From JACQHJ01 sp964624955 (GTDB taxonomy: Bacteria > Patescibacteriota > Microgenomatia > Levybacterales > UBA12049), in the NCBI GenBank assembly GCA_964624955.1, contig CAZUZF010000011.1, forward strand, positions 1-24,138: a stretch of DNA of 24,138 nt. The letters are read 5' to 3'. Below the pieces are notes generated by a model. It was given only the letters and a program-made list of their open reading frames with translations, was not told the origin of the DNA and ran no database searches. Position numbers and translations under genes: made by a program. Positions 13,489 through 21,924 of this stretch are shown here, in pieces; the stretch's first letter is position 1, and each line of letters starts with the position of its first letter.

Positions 13489-15807
13489 ATGAATATTTCG
13501 ACACTGCCCTTTCTTGAAAAAAAAGAAAAATCCGAATATTATCTTTCTCTAATACTTAGAAACGAAAAAGTTAAGGCTGTTGTATTTGAAAAAATAGGAA
13601 CTACGATCAAATACCTAAACGACTCCGAAGAAGAATTTACCAATACAATTGAAGACTGCTCAAGCGAAGAATTCTTAAATGTCTTAGATAGGGCAATAAC
13701 AGCTGCCGAAGAAGTACTCCCTAAGGATATTGAAACCCACAAAACCATTTTTGGTTTAAAAGAATCCTGGGTTGAGGACAATAAGATCAAAAAAGAGTAT
13801 CTTGAGAAACTTAAAAAGGCAGGAGACGAGTTATCTTTGGATCCTATTGGCTTTTTGGTCTTTACGGAAAGTGTAGTTAATTTAATTCAGAAAGATGAGG
13901 GAGCTCCTGTTACAGCAATCCTTGTAGATGTAGGGAAAAAATATCTAAGCGTATCTTTAATTAGGGCTGGGAAGATAATGGAGGTAAGATCATCTGAAAT
14001 CCATGAATCAGTAGCACACACTGTTGATACTGTTTTAAAACACTTCCAGATACCTGAAGTAATGCCTGCAAGAATAATTATCATGGATAGCGAAGAAGAC
14101 GAACTTACCCAGGAATTTATAAACCACAGATGGAGTAAAAGCCTTCCCTTTTTACACATTCCCCAGATACTTTCTCTTCCGGGAGATAGTGATATAAAAG
14201 CAGTATTACTTGGTGCCGCAACCCAAATGGGAACTCAGCTTGTCTTTGACCACAGGCTTAGTCTTGAAAGAGACTTTGAGGAAACCGTGCGTAAAGAAGA
14301 TGTTATAAAAACAGATACAGAGGCAGACGAAGATGTAAAACCAAAACCATTTGAACAAAGTCTTGATGGAGAAAGAAAGCTTGATTATGTAGGAAAAGAT
14401 AGCTCAATGGAATTTTTCGGGTTTGTAAGCGGTGACGTTGTAAAGACCAAACCTAAAACTCCTGAGGCAGAAGAACCAAATATAGAAGTCCCAAAAGAAG
14501 AACTGGAGTTTAAATCAGAGGAAATTCCAGAGGAGGTAAAAATAGAGGAAGAAAGACAGGGACTGCCAGAAGTTGCAGCGGAAACCGCAACCAAGGCCAA
14601 AACAGTTTCCATAGACTTAATCCCAATACTTAAAAAATATTTATTAATGTTTCTTTCTTTAGTTAAAGTAAAAAGTATCAAAGATATTAAATTTATCTCT
14701 TTTACAATTGGCGCAATAATTTTGTTTTTGGTTTTTTTCTTTACCTTTATCTTCCAAACAAACGCAAAAATAACACTTAAAGTTGACCCTAAAACTGAAG
14801 AGAAAACCCAAAGCATTACTTTTTCCCCAAAGGGATCTACAAATATTGACAATGATATTCTGGCAGCAGAAATAATCCCAGTAGATGAAAAAGGCTCAGT
14901 CACTGTCAATACAACTGGGAAAAAAGACGTTGGCACAAACGCAAAAGGAACAGTTACCATCTTTAACAACGACACAAATTCTGTCTCCTTAGATAAGCAA
15001 ACAATAATTACCTCCTCAAATGGAATTAAATTTACATTAGATGCAAATGTTAAAGTAGCATCTGCATCAGGCGATATTTTCTCAGGAACAAAACCAGGAA
15101 CCGCAAATGTAGCAGTAACAGCCCAAGAAATCGGAACAGAGGGAAATCTTCCATCAGGCTCTAAATTTACAGTTGGAACAAGTAAAACCGTTGCAGCTAA
15201 AAATGATAATGCTTTTTCAGGGGGAACTAAAAAAAGCGTAACCGTTGTTTCTGAAAATGATCTAGCAAAACTTAGGTCTGAACTTCCAAAATCTTTATCA
15301 GATAAAGCAAAAAATGATATAAGCTCTAAAGTAAGTAGTGGAAAAACTATATTGCCTCAGTTTGTGGACACAGACTTAAACAATGAAAAATTTGATAAAA
15401 AAGAAGATGACCAGGCAGACAAAATAACCCTTTCTGCAACTGTTTCTTTTAATTTTCTCTCATACGAAACTGGGGATATAACTAAACTTTCGGAGAAACT
15501 ATTTGATAACTCTAACTTTTCAATAGAAAAAAGCCAGTTTAACGTTAATGCAAAAAATATTAAGATTACCAAAAACGAAGACATAAGTGCAGACTTGGTA
15601 ATTACCGCAAAACTGTTTCCCAAAATAAACACAGAGGATCTTATAAAACAAATGGCGGGGACTGATGTTAAAAAGGCAAAAAACCAGCTTTCAAACATGC
15701 AAAATGTAAAAGAGGTTGAAATTCAAATATCGCCTAATCTTCCATTTTTGTCATCAACCCTTCCTAAAAATCCCAAAAACATAACAGTTGATATCTCTTC
15801 TAATTAA
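13489..15807 (+). CDS. Membrane protein with actin-like N-terminal fold and baseplate-J-like extracellular domain
   Basis: This 772-residue protein has three parts. Residues 15-255 look like an actin-fold ATPase domain of the PilM/FtsA type: YYLSLILRNEKVKAVVFEK at the start, ILVDVGKKYLSVSLIRAGK near 144-162 as the second phosphate loop, and VLLGAATQMG at 239-248. An acidic, proline-rich linker follows (260-375). One membrane helix at about 402-424 leads into an outer region of about 350 residues. This has beta repeats resembling the baseplate J/gp47 domain often annotated in CPR bacteria (KGTVTIFNNDT, GTKPGTANVAVTA, GTEGNLPSGSKFTVG). It likely transmits between cytoplasm and cell surface, or anchors a surface structure. 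The sortase ATG follows its stop with no gap. No SD precedes the start; TATAAT directly abuts the ATG. Confidence 0.75.
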   Translation: MNISTLPFLEKKEKSEYYLSLILRNEKVKAVVFEKIGTTIKYLNDSEEEFTNTIEDCSSEEFLNVLDRAITAAEEVLPKDIETHKTIFGLKESWVEDNKIKKEYLEKLKKAGDELSLDPIGFLVFTESVVNLIQKDEGAPVTAILVDVGKKYLSVSLIRAGKIMEVRSSEIHESVAHTVDTVLKHFQIPEVMPARIIIMDSEEDELTQEFINHRWSKSLPFLHIPQILSLPGDSDIKAVLLGAATQMGTQLVFDHRLSLERDFEETVRKEDVIKTDTEADEDVKPKPFEQSLDGERKLDYVGKDSSMEFFGFVSGDVVKTKPKTPEAEEPNIEVPKEELEFKSEEIPEEVKIEEERQGLPEVAAETATKAKTVSIDLIPILKKYLLMFLSLVKVKSIKDIKFISFTIGAIILFLVFFFTFIFQTNAKITLKVDPKTEEKTQSITFSPKGSTNIDNDILAAEIIPVDEKGSVTVNTTGKKDVGTNAKGTVTIFNNDTNSVSLDKQTIITSSNGIKFTLDANVKVASASGDIFSGTKPGTANVAVTAQEIGTEGNLPSGSKFTVGTSKTVAAKNDNAFSGGTKKSVTVVSENDLAKLRSELPKSLSDKAKNDISSKVSSGKTILPQFVDTDLNNEKFDKKEDDQADKITLSATVSFNFLSYETGDITKLSEKLFDNSNFSIEKSQFNVNAKNIKITKNEDISADLVITAKLFPKINTEDLIKQMAGTDVKKAKNQLSNMQNVKEVEIQISPNLPFLSSTLPKNPKNITVDISSN

Positions 15808-16542
15808 ATGGTTAAAAAAGTATATAAAAAAAGAAGAACAACGATTGACAAAAAAAAGTTTTTAAAACTGGTTAGTTTATTTGTTATCGGCATGGGAATT
15901 TTAATTGCAGGATATGTGTTTTTCCCTTTAATTTCCTGGCAATTATATTTTGCTCCTGTTTTTGCCAATGCGGAAATCAACTCTCCAATTCCAAAAAGCA
16001 CTATTGTTAACCAAAACTCAATTGCTTCTCTTTTACAAGGCGCTTCCCAAACCCTTTCTGGTGTTGACTATACCAATGCACAAAATTGGTTTCCAAGTTA
16101 CAGATATGACAAACAAACAAGTACCAAGACCTCCTTTTATAAAATCTCCATTCCTAAAATTAATATAAAGGACGCACAGGTTAGTGCGGTTGATACAGAT
16201 TTACTTAAACACTTGGTAAATTACGGCGGAACAGCAGTCCCGCCTGATAATGGAAACGCTGCGATTTTTGGCCATTCAACACTCCCTCAGTTGTATAAGG
16301 AGGGAAACTATAAAACAATATTTACCTTTCTATATAAACTAACTATTGGGGATGAAATTATTGTAACCGTAGGAAATGTCACCTATAAATACAGGGTTGA
16401 AAACATAAGCGTTGTAGATCCTGATAATACATCGGTTTTGGAACAAAGCTTTGATGATAGCTTCATTACTTTAATCACTTGTACTCCTCCTGGAACTATT
16501 TGGAAAAGATTGGCAATTAAAGCAAGACTTATAAAAACATAA
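15808..16542 (+). CDS. Sortase family transpeptidase
   Basis: This 244-residue membrane protein has a basic N-terminus, one membrane helix (about 18-40) and a sortase fold from about 105 to 242. The catalytic triad is visible: H156 in IFGHSTLP, C225 in LITCTPPGT, and R234 in WKRLAIKARL. Sortases cut a C-terminal sorting signal and join surface proteins to the cell wall or to pilin-like subunits. The class is uncertain; the TCTPPGT sequence resembles class D/E-like enzymes. Its ATG directly follows the TAA of the baseplate-J-like protein, so the two are translated together and that protein or its partners may be substrates. No LPxTG-type signal was seen in the proteins of this window. Confidence 0.92.
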   Translation: MVKKVYKKRRTTIDKKKFLKLVSLFVIGMGILIAGYVFFPLISWQLYFAPVFANAEINSPIPKSTIVNQNSIASLLQGASQTLSGVDYTNAQNWFPSYRYDKQTSTKTSFYKISIPKINIKDAQVSAVDTDLLKHLVNYGGTAVPPDNGNAAIFGHSTLPQLYKEGNYKTIFTFLYKLTIGDEIIVTVGNVTYKYRVENISVVDPDNTSVLEQSFDDSFITLITCTPPGTIWKRLAIKARLIKT

Positions 16543-16576
16543 AATATTATTGGTAATAAATACTAATAAGCAAAAT

Positions 16577-16717
16577 ATGTACAACAATAGAATTTATATA
16601 TTTTTAAAAAAAATCTGGCCAAATGTTTATAGAATAATAAACAACTGGTTTTCATTTATTTTAAGAGTTTTGAAACAGGCAATGCATATAGTATTTAGGC
16701 AAATCCTAAGTAAATAA
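16577..16717 (+). CDS. Small cationic amphipathic protein, 46 residues
   Basis: A short frame begins MYNNRIYIFLKKIW and ends FRQILSK. It has no Asp or Glu at all, about eight Lys/Arg, and many large hydrophobic and aromatic residues spaced as in amphipathic helices. It fills most of the 192-base gap between the sortase and the AMP phosphorylase on the same strand. No SD precedes the ATG, as for most genes here. It could be a membrane-associated small protein. The AT-rich setting makes a chance frame possible, but the lack of acidic residues and the fit in the gap favour a real gene. Confidence 0.45.
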   Translation: MYNNRIYIFLKKIWPNVYRIINNWFSFILRVLKQAMHIVFRQILSK

Positions 16718-16734
16718 TTAATAATTAAAATAAT

Positions 16735-18003
16735 ATGGATGAGAAACACCTGGCTATAAATGCCATAAGAAAAAAACTTCTTGGGAAAGATCTTTCTTAC
16801 GAGGAGATTTATGCAATTATGGATGAGATCTCCAAAAAACGTTTTGGCGATATCTTAACAACATACTTTGCAGCCTCAGGCTATTCAAAAGGATTTACCA
16901 ACCAAGAACTCTACTATTTAACCAAGGCGATGGTGGAAACAGGAGAAAGACTTGAATTTGAAGGTATTGTTGCAGACAAACACTCAATAGGAGGAGTGCC
17001 AGCAACCAGGACAACACCAATTGTTGTCTCAATTATAGCGGCAGCAGGATTTAAAATTCCCAAAAGCTCTTCAAGGGCGATAACAAGTCCTGACGGAACA
17101 GCAGATGACATGGAAGTCCTTGCTCCTGTAAAGCTTTCCAAACAAAAAATTATTGACGTGGTTAACAAAACAAATGGCTGTATTGTCTGGGGAGGAAGTT
17201 TTCATTTGGCCCCAGCCGATGACATCATAATCCAGGTTGAAAAACCACTTCTTTTTGAAAGTTATGACAAAGTAGTTGTTTCAATAATGGCCAAAAAAAT
17301 TGCTTTTGGATCAAACCATATTGTCATTGATTTGCCTTACGGAAAACACGTTAAAGTCCACACGCTAAAAGATGCAAAAGTGTTGAGTGAAAAGTTTGAA
17401 TACCTTGCCAAAAGATTTAAGATAAAAATAAAGGTTTTAACCTATAAAACAGATGAGCCGGCAGGGAGAGGTGTTGGTCCTGTACTTGAAATCAGAGATT
17501 CCCTTAAAGTTTTGGAACAGACAAAGGATAGACCAATTGACCTTGAGGTTAGAAGCTTAACTATTGCCACAGCGCTTTTGGAACTTTGCTTTGAAGACAG
17601 TCAAAATAGGCAAAAAATGTTAAAAGATTTTGGGAATGTCTATAACCTGGCCTTGACAATTTTGCAAAAGAAAATTGCACTTGAAAAATTCAAACAAATA
17701 ATTAAAGCCCAAGGAGGAAATCCAAATACAGAAAGCAGTAAGTTAAAACTTGCCAAAAACAAATATGAAGAAAAAGCAGTTAAGCCTGGAATTATTAATG
17801 AATTGAATATTAAAAATATAACCCATATTGCAAAAATACTGGGCGCTCCTGAAATGAAAGCATCGGGAATTTATCTAAACAAAAAAATTGGTGAAAGCGT
17901 TGAAGTAGGAGACGTTTTATATACACTTTTTAGCGAAAAAGTGTATAATCTTAAAGAAGGAAAGGATTCTTTGAAAAACTTTCCAATAGTACTTTACGAA
18001 TGA
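16735..18003 (+). CDS. AMP phosphorylase / thymidine phosphorylase family protein
   Basis: This 422-residue protein has the pyrimidine/AMP phosphorylase core: KHSIGGVPATRTTP at 82-95, SSRAITSPDGTADDMEVL at 112-129, and GRGVGPVLEIRDS at 244-256. These match the archaeal-type AMP phosphorylase (deoA_arch) better than bacterial DeoA. AMP phosphorylase releases adenine and ribose 1,5-bisphosphate from AMP; in archaea and many CPR bacteria an isomerase and RuBisCO then take the sugar on. Archaeal enzymes have about 80 extra N-terminal residues that are absent here. No isomerase or RuBisCO gene is in the window, so the pathway is inferred. Thymidine or another pyrimidine nucleoside as substrate cannot be excluded. 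The stop overlaps the mltG start (ATGA). Confidence 0.85.
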   Translation: MDEKHLAINAIRKKLLGKDLSYEEIYAIMDEISKKRFGDILTTYFAASGYSKGFTNQELYYLTKAMVETGERLEFEGIVADKHSIGGVPATRTTPIVVSIIAAAGFKIPKSSSRAITSPDGTADDMEVLAPVKLSKQKIIDVVNKTNGCIVWGGSFHLAPADDIIIQVEKPLLFESYDKVVVSIMAKKIAFGSNHIVIDLPYGKHVKVHTLKDAKVLSEKFEYLAKRFKIKIKVLTYKTDEPAGRGVGPVLEIRDSLKVLEQTKDRPIDLEVRSLTIATALLELCFEDSQNRQKMLKDFGNVYNLALTILQKKIALEKFKQIIKAQGGNPNTESSKLKLAKNKYEEKAVKPGIINELNIKNITHIAKILGAPEMKASGIYLNKKIGESVEVGDVLYTLFSEKVYNLKEGKDSLKNFPIVLYE

Positions 18004-18959
18004 AAAGAATTATAGCAGTAGTAGTTTTACTTTTAGTCTTTGTTATAATCTCAATCTTCTGGTGGCAAAACGGAGTCTTACCAGTCAATTCCCAAGATAA
18101 TACACCTAAAATCTTTTCGGTTAAAAACGGGCAAGGGGTTAGAGAAATTGCAAATAATCTAAAAAAAGAAAACCTTATAAGAGACCCCGTTGTCTTTTTC
18201 TTAATCACCAAAAGAAACGGTCTTGATAAAAAAATCCAGGCTGGAGATTTTAGGCTTAATCCTTCGATGAATGCTTATGAGATAGCAGAAAGCCTAACGC
18301 ATGGAACCCTTGATATTTGGATAACTGTTCCTGAAGGATATAGAGCTGAAGAAATAGCAGATATCCTAAAGACAAAAATACCAAACTATGATGAAAGCTG
18401 GAGGGTAATCTTAAATCAAAATGAAGGATATCTTTTCCCTGATACATACCTAATCCCAAGAGGCGCAGACATTAATACTGTAATCTCTATTTTTAAAAAC
18501 AATTTCCAAACCAAGTATGACAGCGTTAAAAGCTTAAAAACCAATAACCTAACTGATGCCCAAACAGTAATTTTAGCTTCCCTTGTTGAAAGAGAAGCAA
18601 GATTTGAAGAAGACAGACCCCTTGTTGCCTCTGTAATATATAACAGGCTAAATATTGGAATGAAATTAGATATTGATGCAACGCTGCAATACGCACTAGG
18701 TTATTCAGAAGATCAGAAAAGATGGTGGAAAAATAATCTTTCTGAGGAAGATAAAAAAATAAATTCCCCCTATAACACATATACAAATCCTGGGCTCCCT
18801 CCTGCTCCTATTTCAAACCCAGGATTATCTGCATTAAAAGCAGCTCTTAATCCTGCCCAAACAGATTATATGTACTACATTACAGATTCAAGCGGCAAAA
18901 ACAGATACGCAAAAACAATACAAGAACATAATCAAAATATAGAAAAATTCGGCCTTTAA
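18000..18959 (+). CDS. mltG: Endolytic murein transglycosylase MltG (YceG-like)
   Basis: This 319-residue protein has an N-terminal membrane helix (about 4-21), a LysM-like region (about 36-105) and the YceG catalytic domain (about 108-315). The catalytic glutamate is probably E197 in ILASLVEREA. The family marks VASVIYNRL, MKLDIDATLQYAL, NSPYNTYTNPGLPPAPISNPG and AALNP are all present. MltG cuts nascent glycan strands near the membrane and so sets chain length during wall synthesis. Its ATG overlaps the phosphorylase stop by four bases, so it is co-translated. No SD is visible. It is probably the last gene of the plus-strand unit, as the next gene has its own promoter. Confidence 0.96.
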   Translation: MKRIIAVVVLLLVFVIISIFWWQNGVLPVNSQDNTPKIFSVKNGQGVREIANNLKKENLIRDPVVFFLITKRNGLDKKIQAGDFRLNPSMNAYEIAESLTHGTLDIWITVPEGYRAEEIADILKTKIPNYDESWRVILNQNEGYLFPDTYLIPRGADINTVISIFKNNFQTKYDSVKSLKTNNLTDAQTVILASLVEREARFEEDRPLVASVIYNRLNIGMKLDIDATLQYALGYSEDQKRWWKNNLSEEDKKINSPYNTYTNPGLPPAPISNPGLSALKAALNPAQTDYMYYITDSSGKNRYAKTIQEHNQNIEKFGL

Positions 18960-18989
18960 TATTCTGCATGAATATTATAAGTTTTCCAC

Positions 18990-19016
18990 AAAAAGTATTT
19001 ATTCTAAAAACTTTTT
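18990..19016 (+). terminator. Weak terminator-like inverted repeat after mltG
   Basis: AAAAAGT and ACTTTTT can form a 7-bp AT-rich stem around a 13-base loop, with the T-run in the 3' arm. It lies between the mltG stop and the promoter of the winged-helix gene. The stem is weak, so this is only a candidate. Confidence 0.25.
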
Positions 19017-19025
19017 AACCCATAG

Positions 19026-19054
19026 TTGATTAAATACGCCTAAATAAATATAAT
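19026..19054 (+). promoter_or_regulatory. Sigma-70-like promoter of the winged-helix gene, leaderless layout
   Basis: TTGATT (19026-19031) and TATAAT (19049-19054) are 17 bases apart. The -10 box ends 7 bases before the ATG at 19062. This is the best complete promoter in the window, and the message would start at the ATG. Confidence 0.7.
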
Positions 19055-19061
19055 CCGCCTT

Positions 19062-20636
19062 ATGCAAGAAAGAGATGGAGTCGTTGTGGCTCCGATTGAA
19101 AGGGTACGAAGGGGTGAGTTCCCTACTAATCCTAGAGGCAGGTTAAGTGCTTTGCTTGGAGCATTTAACGGAACCCCCAAGGCAGTGACGTTCTTACTTA
19201 TTCCCCAAGTCGGAGCAATAATACAGCAAGATTTAGCAAATAAGTTTATTGAAACATTTTCTGGTACCCCACTGGAAGAATTTGATCCAATAACAACCTG
19301 GAGCTATATGGATACAACCCTTCTTCCGATAGGTCTAGTGACAGAAAGGGTTGAGATCGGACCAAATGGATATTTAATGAGAGAAGTAGCTTTTGAAAGA
19401 ACTCCAGCAGGTGAAAAATATGGCGTACCTGCAGCCACGTTGGCATTAGATTTTGAAAAAAGGCACGAAATAAGTTTAAGAAAAATTTTGGGAAAAACTG
19501 CTTCTCCTTCAAAAGATAAAGTTAAGGCTCCTTTTGTTAGGGCGAGTATTCTATTGTTTCTTGCAGAAAGACAAACTCCACTTAGAAGACAAGATATTAT
19601 AGACGAGCTAGGATTTAATTCAAGCGTTGTCAGCGCAGCTCTGGAAAGCCTAGGTAAAAATGGGCTAGTTAATTATTCTTCTGTTTCAAGAAGTGAAAAA
19701 GGAATTGTTGGGTATGAAATTGTTCCCGAAGCAGATATCCCAAGCTCAAATAGACCTAGGCCTTTTACTGACAACATTATATCCATTTGTCAAAGATTAT
19801 CTTATTTTGGTGTTCCGTTTACTACGTATCAAGTAAGGCAATTGATGGATGAAACAGAACTTGGCAGGTGGACTTCTGAGTATGCATTAGGTAATTTTAT
19901 AAAAAAGGTTCTTAGTTATCTAACGCGAATGGGTTATTTAAGAAGAACTCAATTTAAAGGTGGTGAGAAATATTCAGATGCCATGATTTCCCCAGACGGA
20001 AGAGTACTAGTTGACGAGTTTCTAAAACCATTGGTTGCGCTTGTTGAAGATAAACCGGAAGCTGATGCTATTAGGCAAAATGTTGTCCCCGCTGTAACAG
20101 GAGATTTTACTGGTTATGCCAGAAATTCTGCAGAACTTTATTATCCTTACTCAACATCAAAAAGGATGGACGAGAATGCAACAGATTTTGTTAATATAAT
20201 GAATTTAATAAAAAGCGGTAAGGGTATTTCAGTAAGAGAGATTTCAGAGGCTCTTCAATTAGAACGAAGCACAGTAATAAATCATATAAGAACTATGCAA
20301 CGATTGTATTCTTTAGTCTACGAGCAAAGAGGCGTAATCAAATACTTTTCAATCGAACCCACATTTAAATCTCACTTACAAGAAATAAAAATTCCTCCAG
20401 GCATAAAAAGAATTGTTCAATTATTAGATACAAATCAAGAGATAGGGTTAGAAGATAAAGTCTCACTACTTATTTACGCAACTTGGGCTAAATATGGATC
20501 TACTAAGAAAACAGCAGAAGTTCTTAAAACAACAGAGGAAAAAGTGAGATCAGTATTAGACCAGATACAGGCTGATGAAAGATTAATACAGGTTTATGAT
20601 TTAATAACTAAGGAAAAACCCGAAGAAGATAGTTAA
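19062..20636 (+). CDS. Protein with several winged-helix-like segments, possible transcription regulator
   Basis: I do not recognise a named family for this 524-residue protein. It has at least three segments with a winged-helix pattern. They lie at about 155-222 (LRRQDIIDELGFNSSVVSAALESLGKNGLV), about 235-318 (helices then a GYLRRTQF wing and an ISPDGRVLVDEF helix), and about 375-432 (VREISEALQLERSTVINHIRTMQ). The first 130 residues may hold another, since they end in FERTPAGEKYG like the wing of such domains. The last 50 residues hold one more helix-turn-helix-like stretch (STKKTAEVLKTTEEKVRSVL). There is no membrane segment or enzyme motif. It is probably a DNA-binding regulator or structural DNA protein. 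It has its own leaderless-type promoter and converges on the YtxH-like gene with 8 bases between stops. Confidence 0.6.
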   Translation: MQERDGVVVAPIERVRRGEFPTNPRGRLSALLGAFNGTPKAVTFLLIPQVGAIIQQDLANKFIETFSGTPLEEFDPITTWSYMDTTLLPIGLVTERVEIGPNGYLMREVAFERTPAGEKYGVPAATLALDFEKRHEISLRKILGKTASPSKDKVKAPFVRASILLFLAERQTPLRRQDIIDELGFNSSVVSAALESLGKNGLVNYSSVSRSEKGIVGYEIVPEADIPSSNRPRPFTDNIISICQRLSYFGVPFTTYQVRQLMDETELGRWTSEYALGNFIKKVLSYLTRMGYLRRTQFKGGEKYSDAMISPDGRVLVDEFLKPLVALVEDKPEADAIRQNVVPAVTGDFTGYARNSAELYYPYSTSKRMDENATDFVNIMNLIKSGKGISVREISEALQLERSTVINHIRTMQRLYSLVYEQRGVIKYFSIEPTFKSHLQEIKIPPGIKRIVQLLDTNQEIGLEDKVSLLIYATWAKYGSTKKTAEVLKTTEEKVRSVLDQIQADERLIQVYDLITKEKPEEDS

Positions 20637-20644
20637 GGCAAGAA

Positions 20645-20983
20645 TTAATTTCTAAACCTTTTGAAGAATCTTTTCTTAGGAGCCCTTTGCTCTGCTTCTT
20701 CTCTAACTTGCTTTTCTTCACCATTATGGCTATGGTCTTCTTTCCCAGTTTCAGTTTTTACTTTTTCAACCGCCTCAGGAGCTTCATCCTCAAAACTTTC
20801 TTCGTCTAAGCTTGTTAAATTATATTCTTCCATTAAATTAGCTATCCCTTCAAGCCCCTGTTCTGAGACAATTTTCATTAAATTTTTCCCTGATTTTGTA
20901 CCAAACAAAAATACGCCTAAAGCGCCTATTATGACGCCCAGAACGAAACCGTCTAGAAATCTGCTGCTTTGATTATTATTCAT
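20645..20983 (-). CDS. YtxH-like small membrane protein
   Basis: The frame is open to 21019, but the likely start is the ATG at 20983 (MNNNQSSRFLDGFVLGVIIG), giving 112 residues. This start overlaps the previous stop by 8 bases. One membrane helix at about 11-28 is followed by GTKSGKNLMKIV, the usual YtxH pattern of a glycine-rich helix then a short basic helix. The C-terminal half is acidic and ends in a strongly basic KKRFFKRFRN. The role of YtxH proteins is not settled; they are membrane-bound and often stress-linked. It is the last gene of the ftsK group. Confidence 0.7.
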   Translation of the reverse strand: MNNNQSSRFLDGFVLGVIIGALGVFLFGTKSGKNLMKIVSEQGLEGIANLMEEYNLTSLDEESFEDEAPEAVEKVKTETGKEDHSHNGEEKQVREEAEQRAPKKRFFKRFRN

Positions 20984-21242
20984 CTTTTTTATGTTTTTTA
21001 CCCTGGAATATTTTTGCAATGGTTGCCCCGGTTTTTAGTCCCATTGCAAGGGTAGATAAAGAAGAGATTGGCTTTGATACGCTTTCAGTAATAATACTTG
21101 TATCATCCAATACTTTGTTTACCTTATCGATTGTCTTTCGAAGCTCCCTAAGTATGAAAAAAACCTGAATACCAAGTACAACTAAGAGTACTGTAAGAAT
21201 TAAGATTACTAAAAATAAGGCCGCTTGGGCAGGATCTGTCAT
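20976..21242 (-). CDS. DUF948-like small membrane protein
   Basis: This 88-residue protein has one N-terminal membrane helix (about 8-30). A helical coiled stretch, RELRKTIDKVNKVLDDTSIITESVSKPISSLSTL, follows, then a short basic tail. This is the layout of DUF948/YtxG-type proteins, which often sit beside YtxH genes, as here. The function is unknown. It lies 31 bases after the RodZ-like gene, and its stop overlaps the YtxH-like start. Confidence 0.65.
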   Translation of the reverse strand: MTDPAQAALFLVILILTVLLVVLGIQVFFILRELRKTIDKVNKVLDDTSIITESVSKPISSLSTLAMGLKTGATIAKIFQGKKHKKDE

Positions 21243-21273
21243 ATCATTAAATTAGCTTAAAAATCATAAAAGG

Positions 21274-21915
21274 TCAATAGGCAGGTTGAATATCAACTGT
21301 TCTTTTAATTTCTGAAGTTTTTCCAAATTTGTTAACCGCTTTTACCTCTATGACAAATTTTCCGGGAAAAACGCTGATTGTTTTTTCAAAGCTACCGTTT
21401 TTCTCAACGCTGATCACATTTTTATTGATATATACAGTTGAATCAGGGTCTGTTTTCCCTGAAATTGTAATTTGTGATGATTTAATAATTGAATTTTGCT
21501 CTGGAGAATTAATGTCCAAAGGCGGATTTATAAACGCATATCTATATTGAAAAAGTATGTAGAGGGAAAGCAAAAGAAAAATAAAGACGACTACAAAAAA
21601 AGTCTGTTTAATTCTAATTCTTTTTAGAGAAAATTCTTCTTTTCCCTCAAAACCCTTGGGTAAAACCCTGTATATACTATCTGCGTCAAATTCTCTTCTA
21701 AAAAGGGCAAGAACCTCTTTTTCATTTAAACCCAAAAACTTGGCGTAGTTTCTAACAAACCCTGATGCATGGGAAACAGAAGGAAGTTTTGTGTACTCCC
21801 CTTTTTCTATACATTCAAGATAAACTGCCTTGATTTTTGTACTTTGAGATATTTCCTCTAAGGACAGGCCTTTTTCAAGCCTTATCTGTCTTAGTTTTTC
21901 GCTTGCTTTAACCAT
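21274..21915 (-). CDS. RodZ-like helix-turn-helix membrane protein with an extracellular beta domain
   Basis: The first 75 residues are a RodZ-type helix-turn-helix domain (LRQIRLEKGLSLEEISQSTKIKAVYLECIEKGEY, then SGFVRNYAKFLGL). A basic linker, one membrane helix (about 104-123) and an outer domain of about 80 residues follow. In RodZ the cytoplasmic domain binds MreB and helps set cell shape. The outer part here (PPLDINSPEQ to the end, with ISGKTDPDSTVYIN) looks like an Ig-like/glucodextranase-B-type beta domain rather than the usual RodZ C-terminal domain. No mreB is in the window, so the cell-shape role is by family only. It follows ftsK by 9 bases, with no SD. Confidence 0.8.
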   Translation of the reverse strand: MVKASEKLRQIRLEKGLSLEEISQSTKIKAVYLECIEKGEYTKLPSVSHASGFVRNYAKFLGLNEKEVLALFRREFDADSIYRVLPKGFEGKEEFSLKRIRIKQTFFVVVFIFLLLSLYILFQYRYAFINPPLDINSPEQNSIIKSSQITISGKTDPDSTVYINKNVISVEKNGSFEKTISVFPGKFVIEVKAVNKFGKTSEIKRTVDIQPAY

Positions 21916-21924
21916 GAAAGATGT

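Noticed and set aside
18982..18990. DnaA box-like TTTTCCACA between mltG and the winged-helix gene
   Set aside because: One mismatch to the consensus, single copy, no cluster and no dnaA or dnaN nearby; not evidence for an origin.
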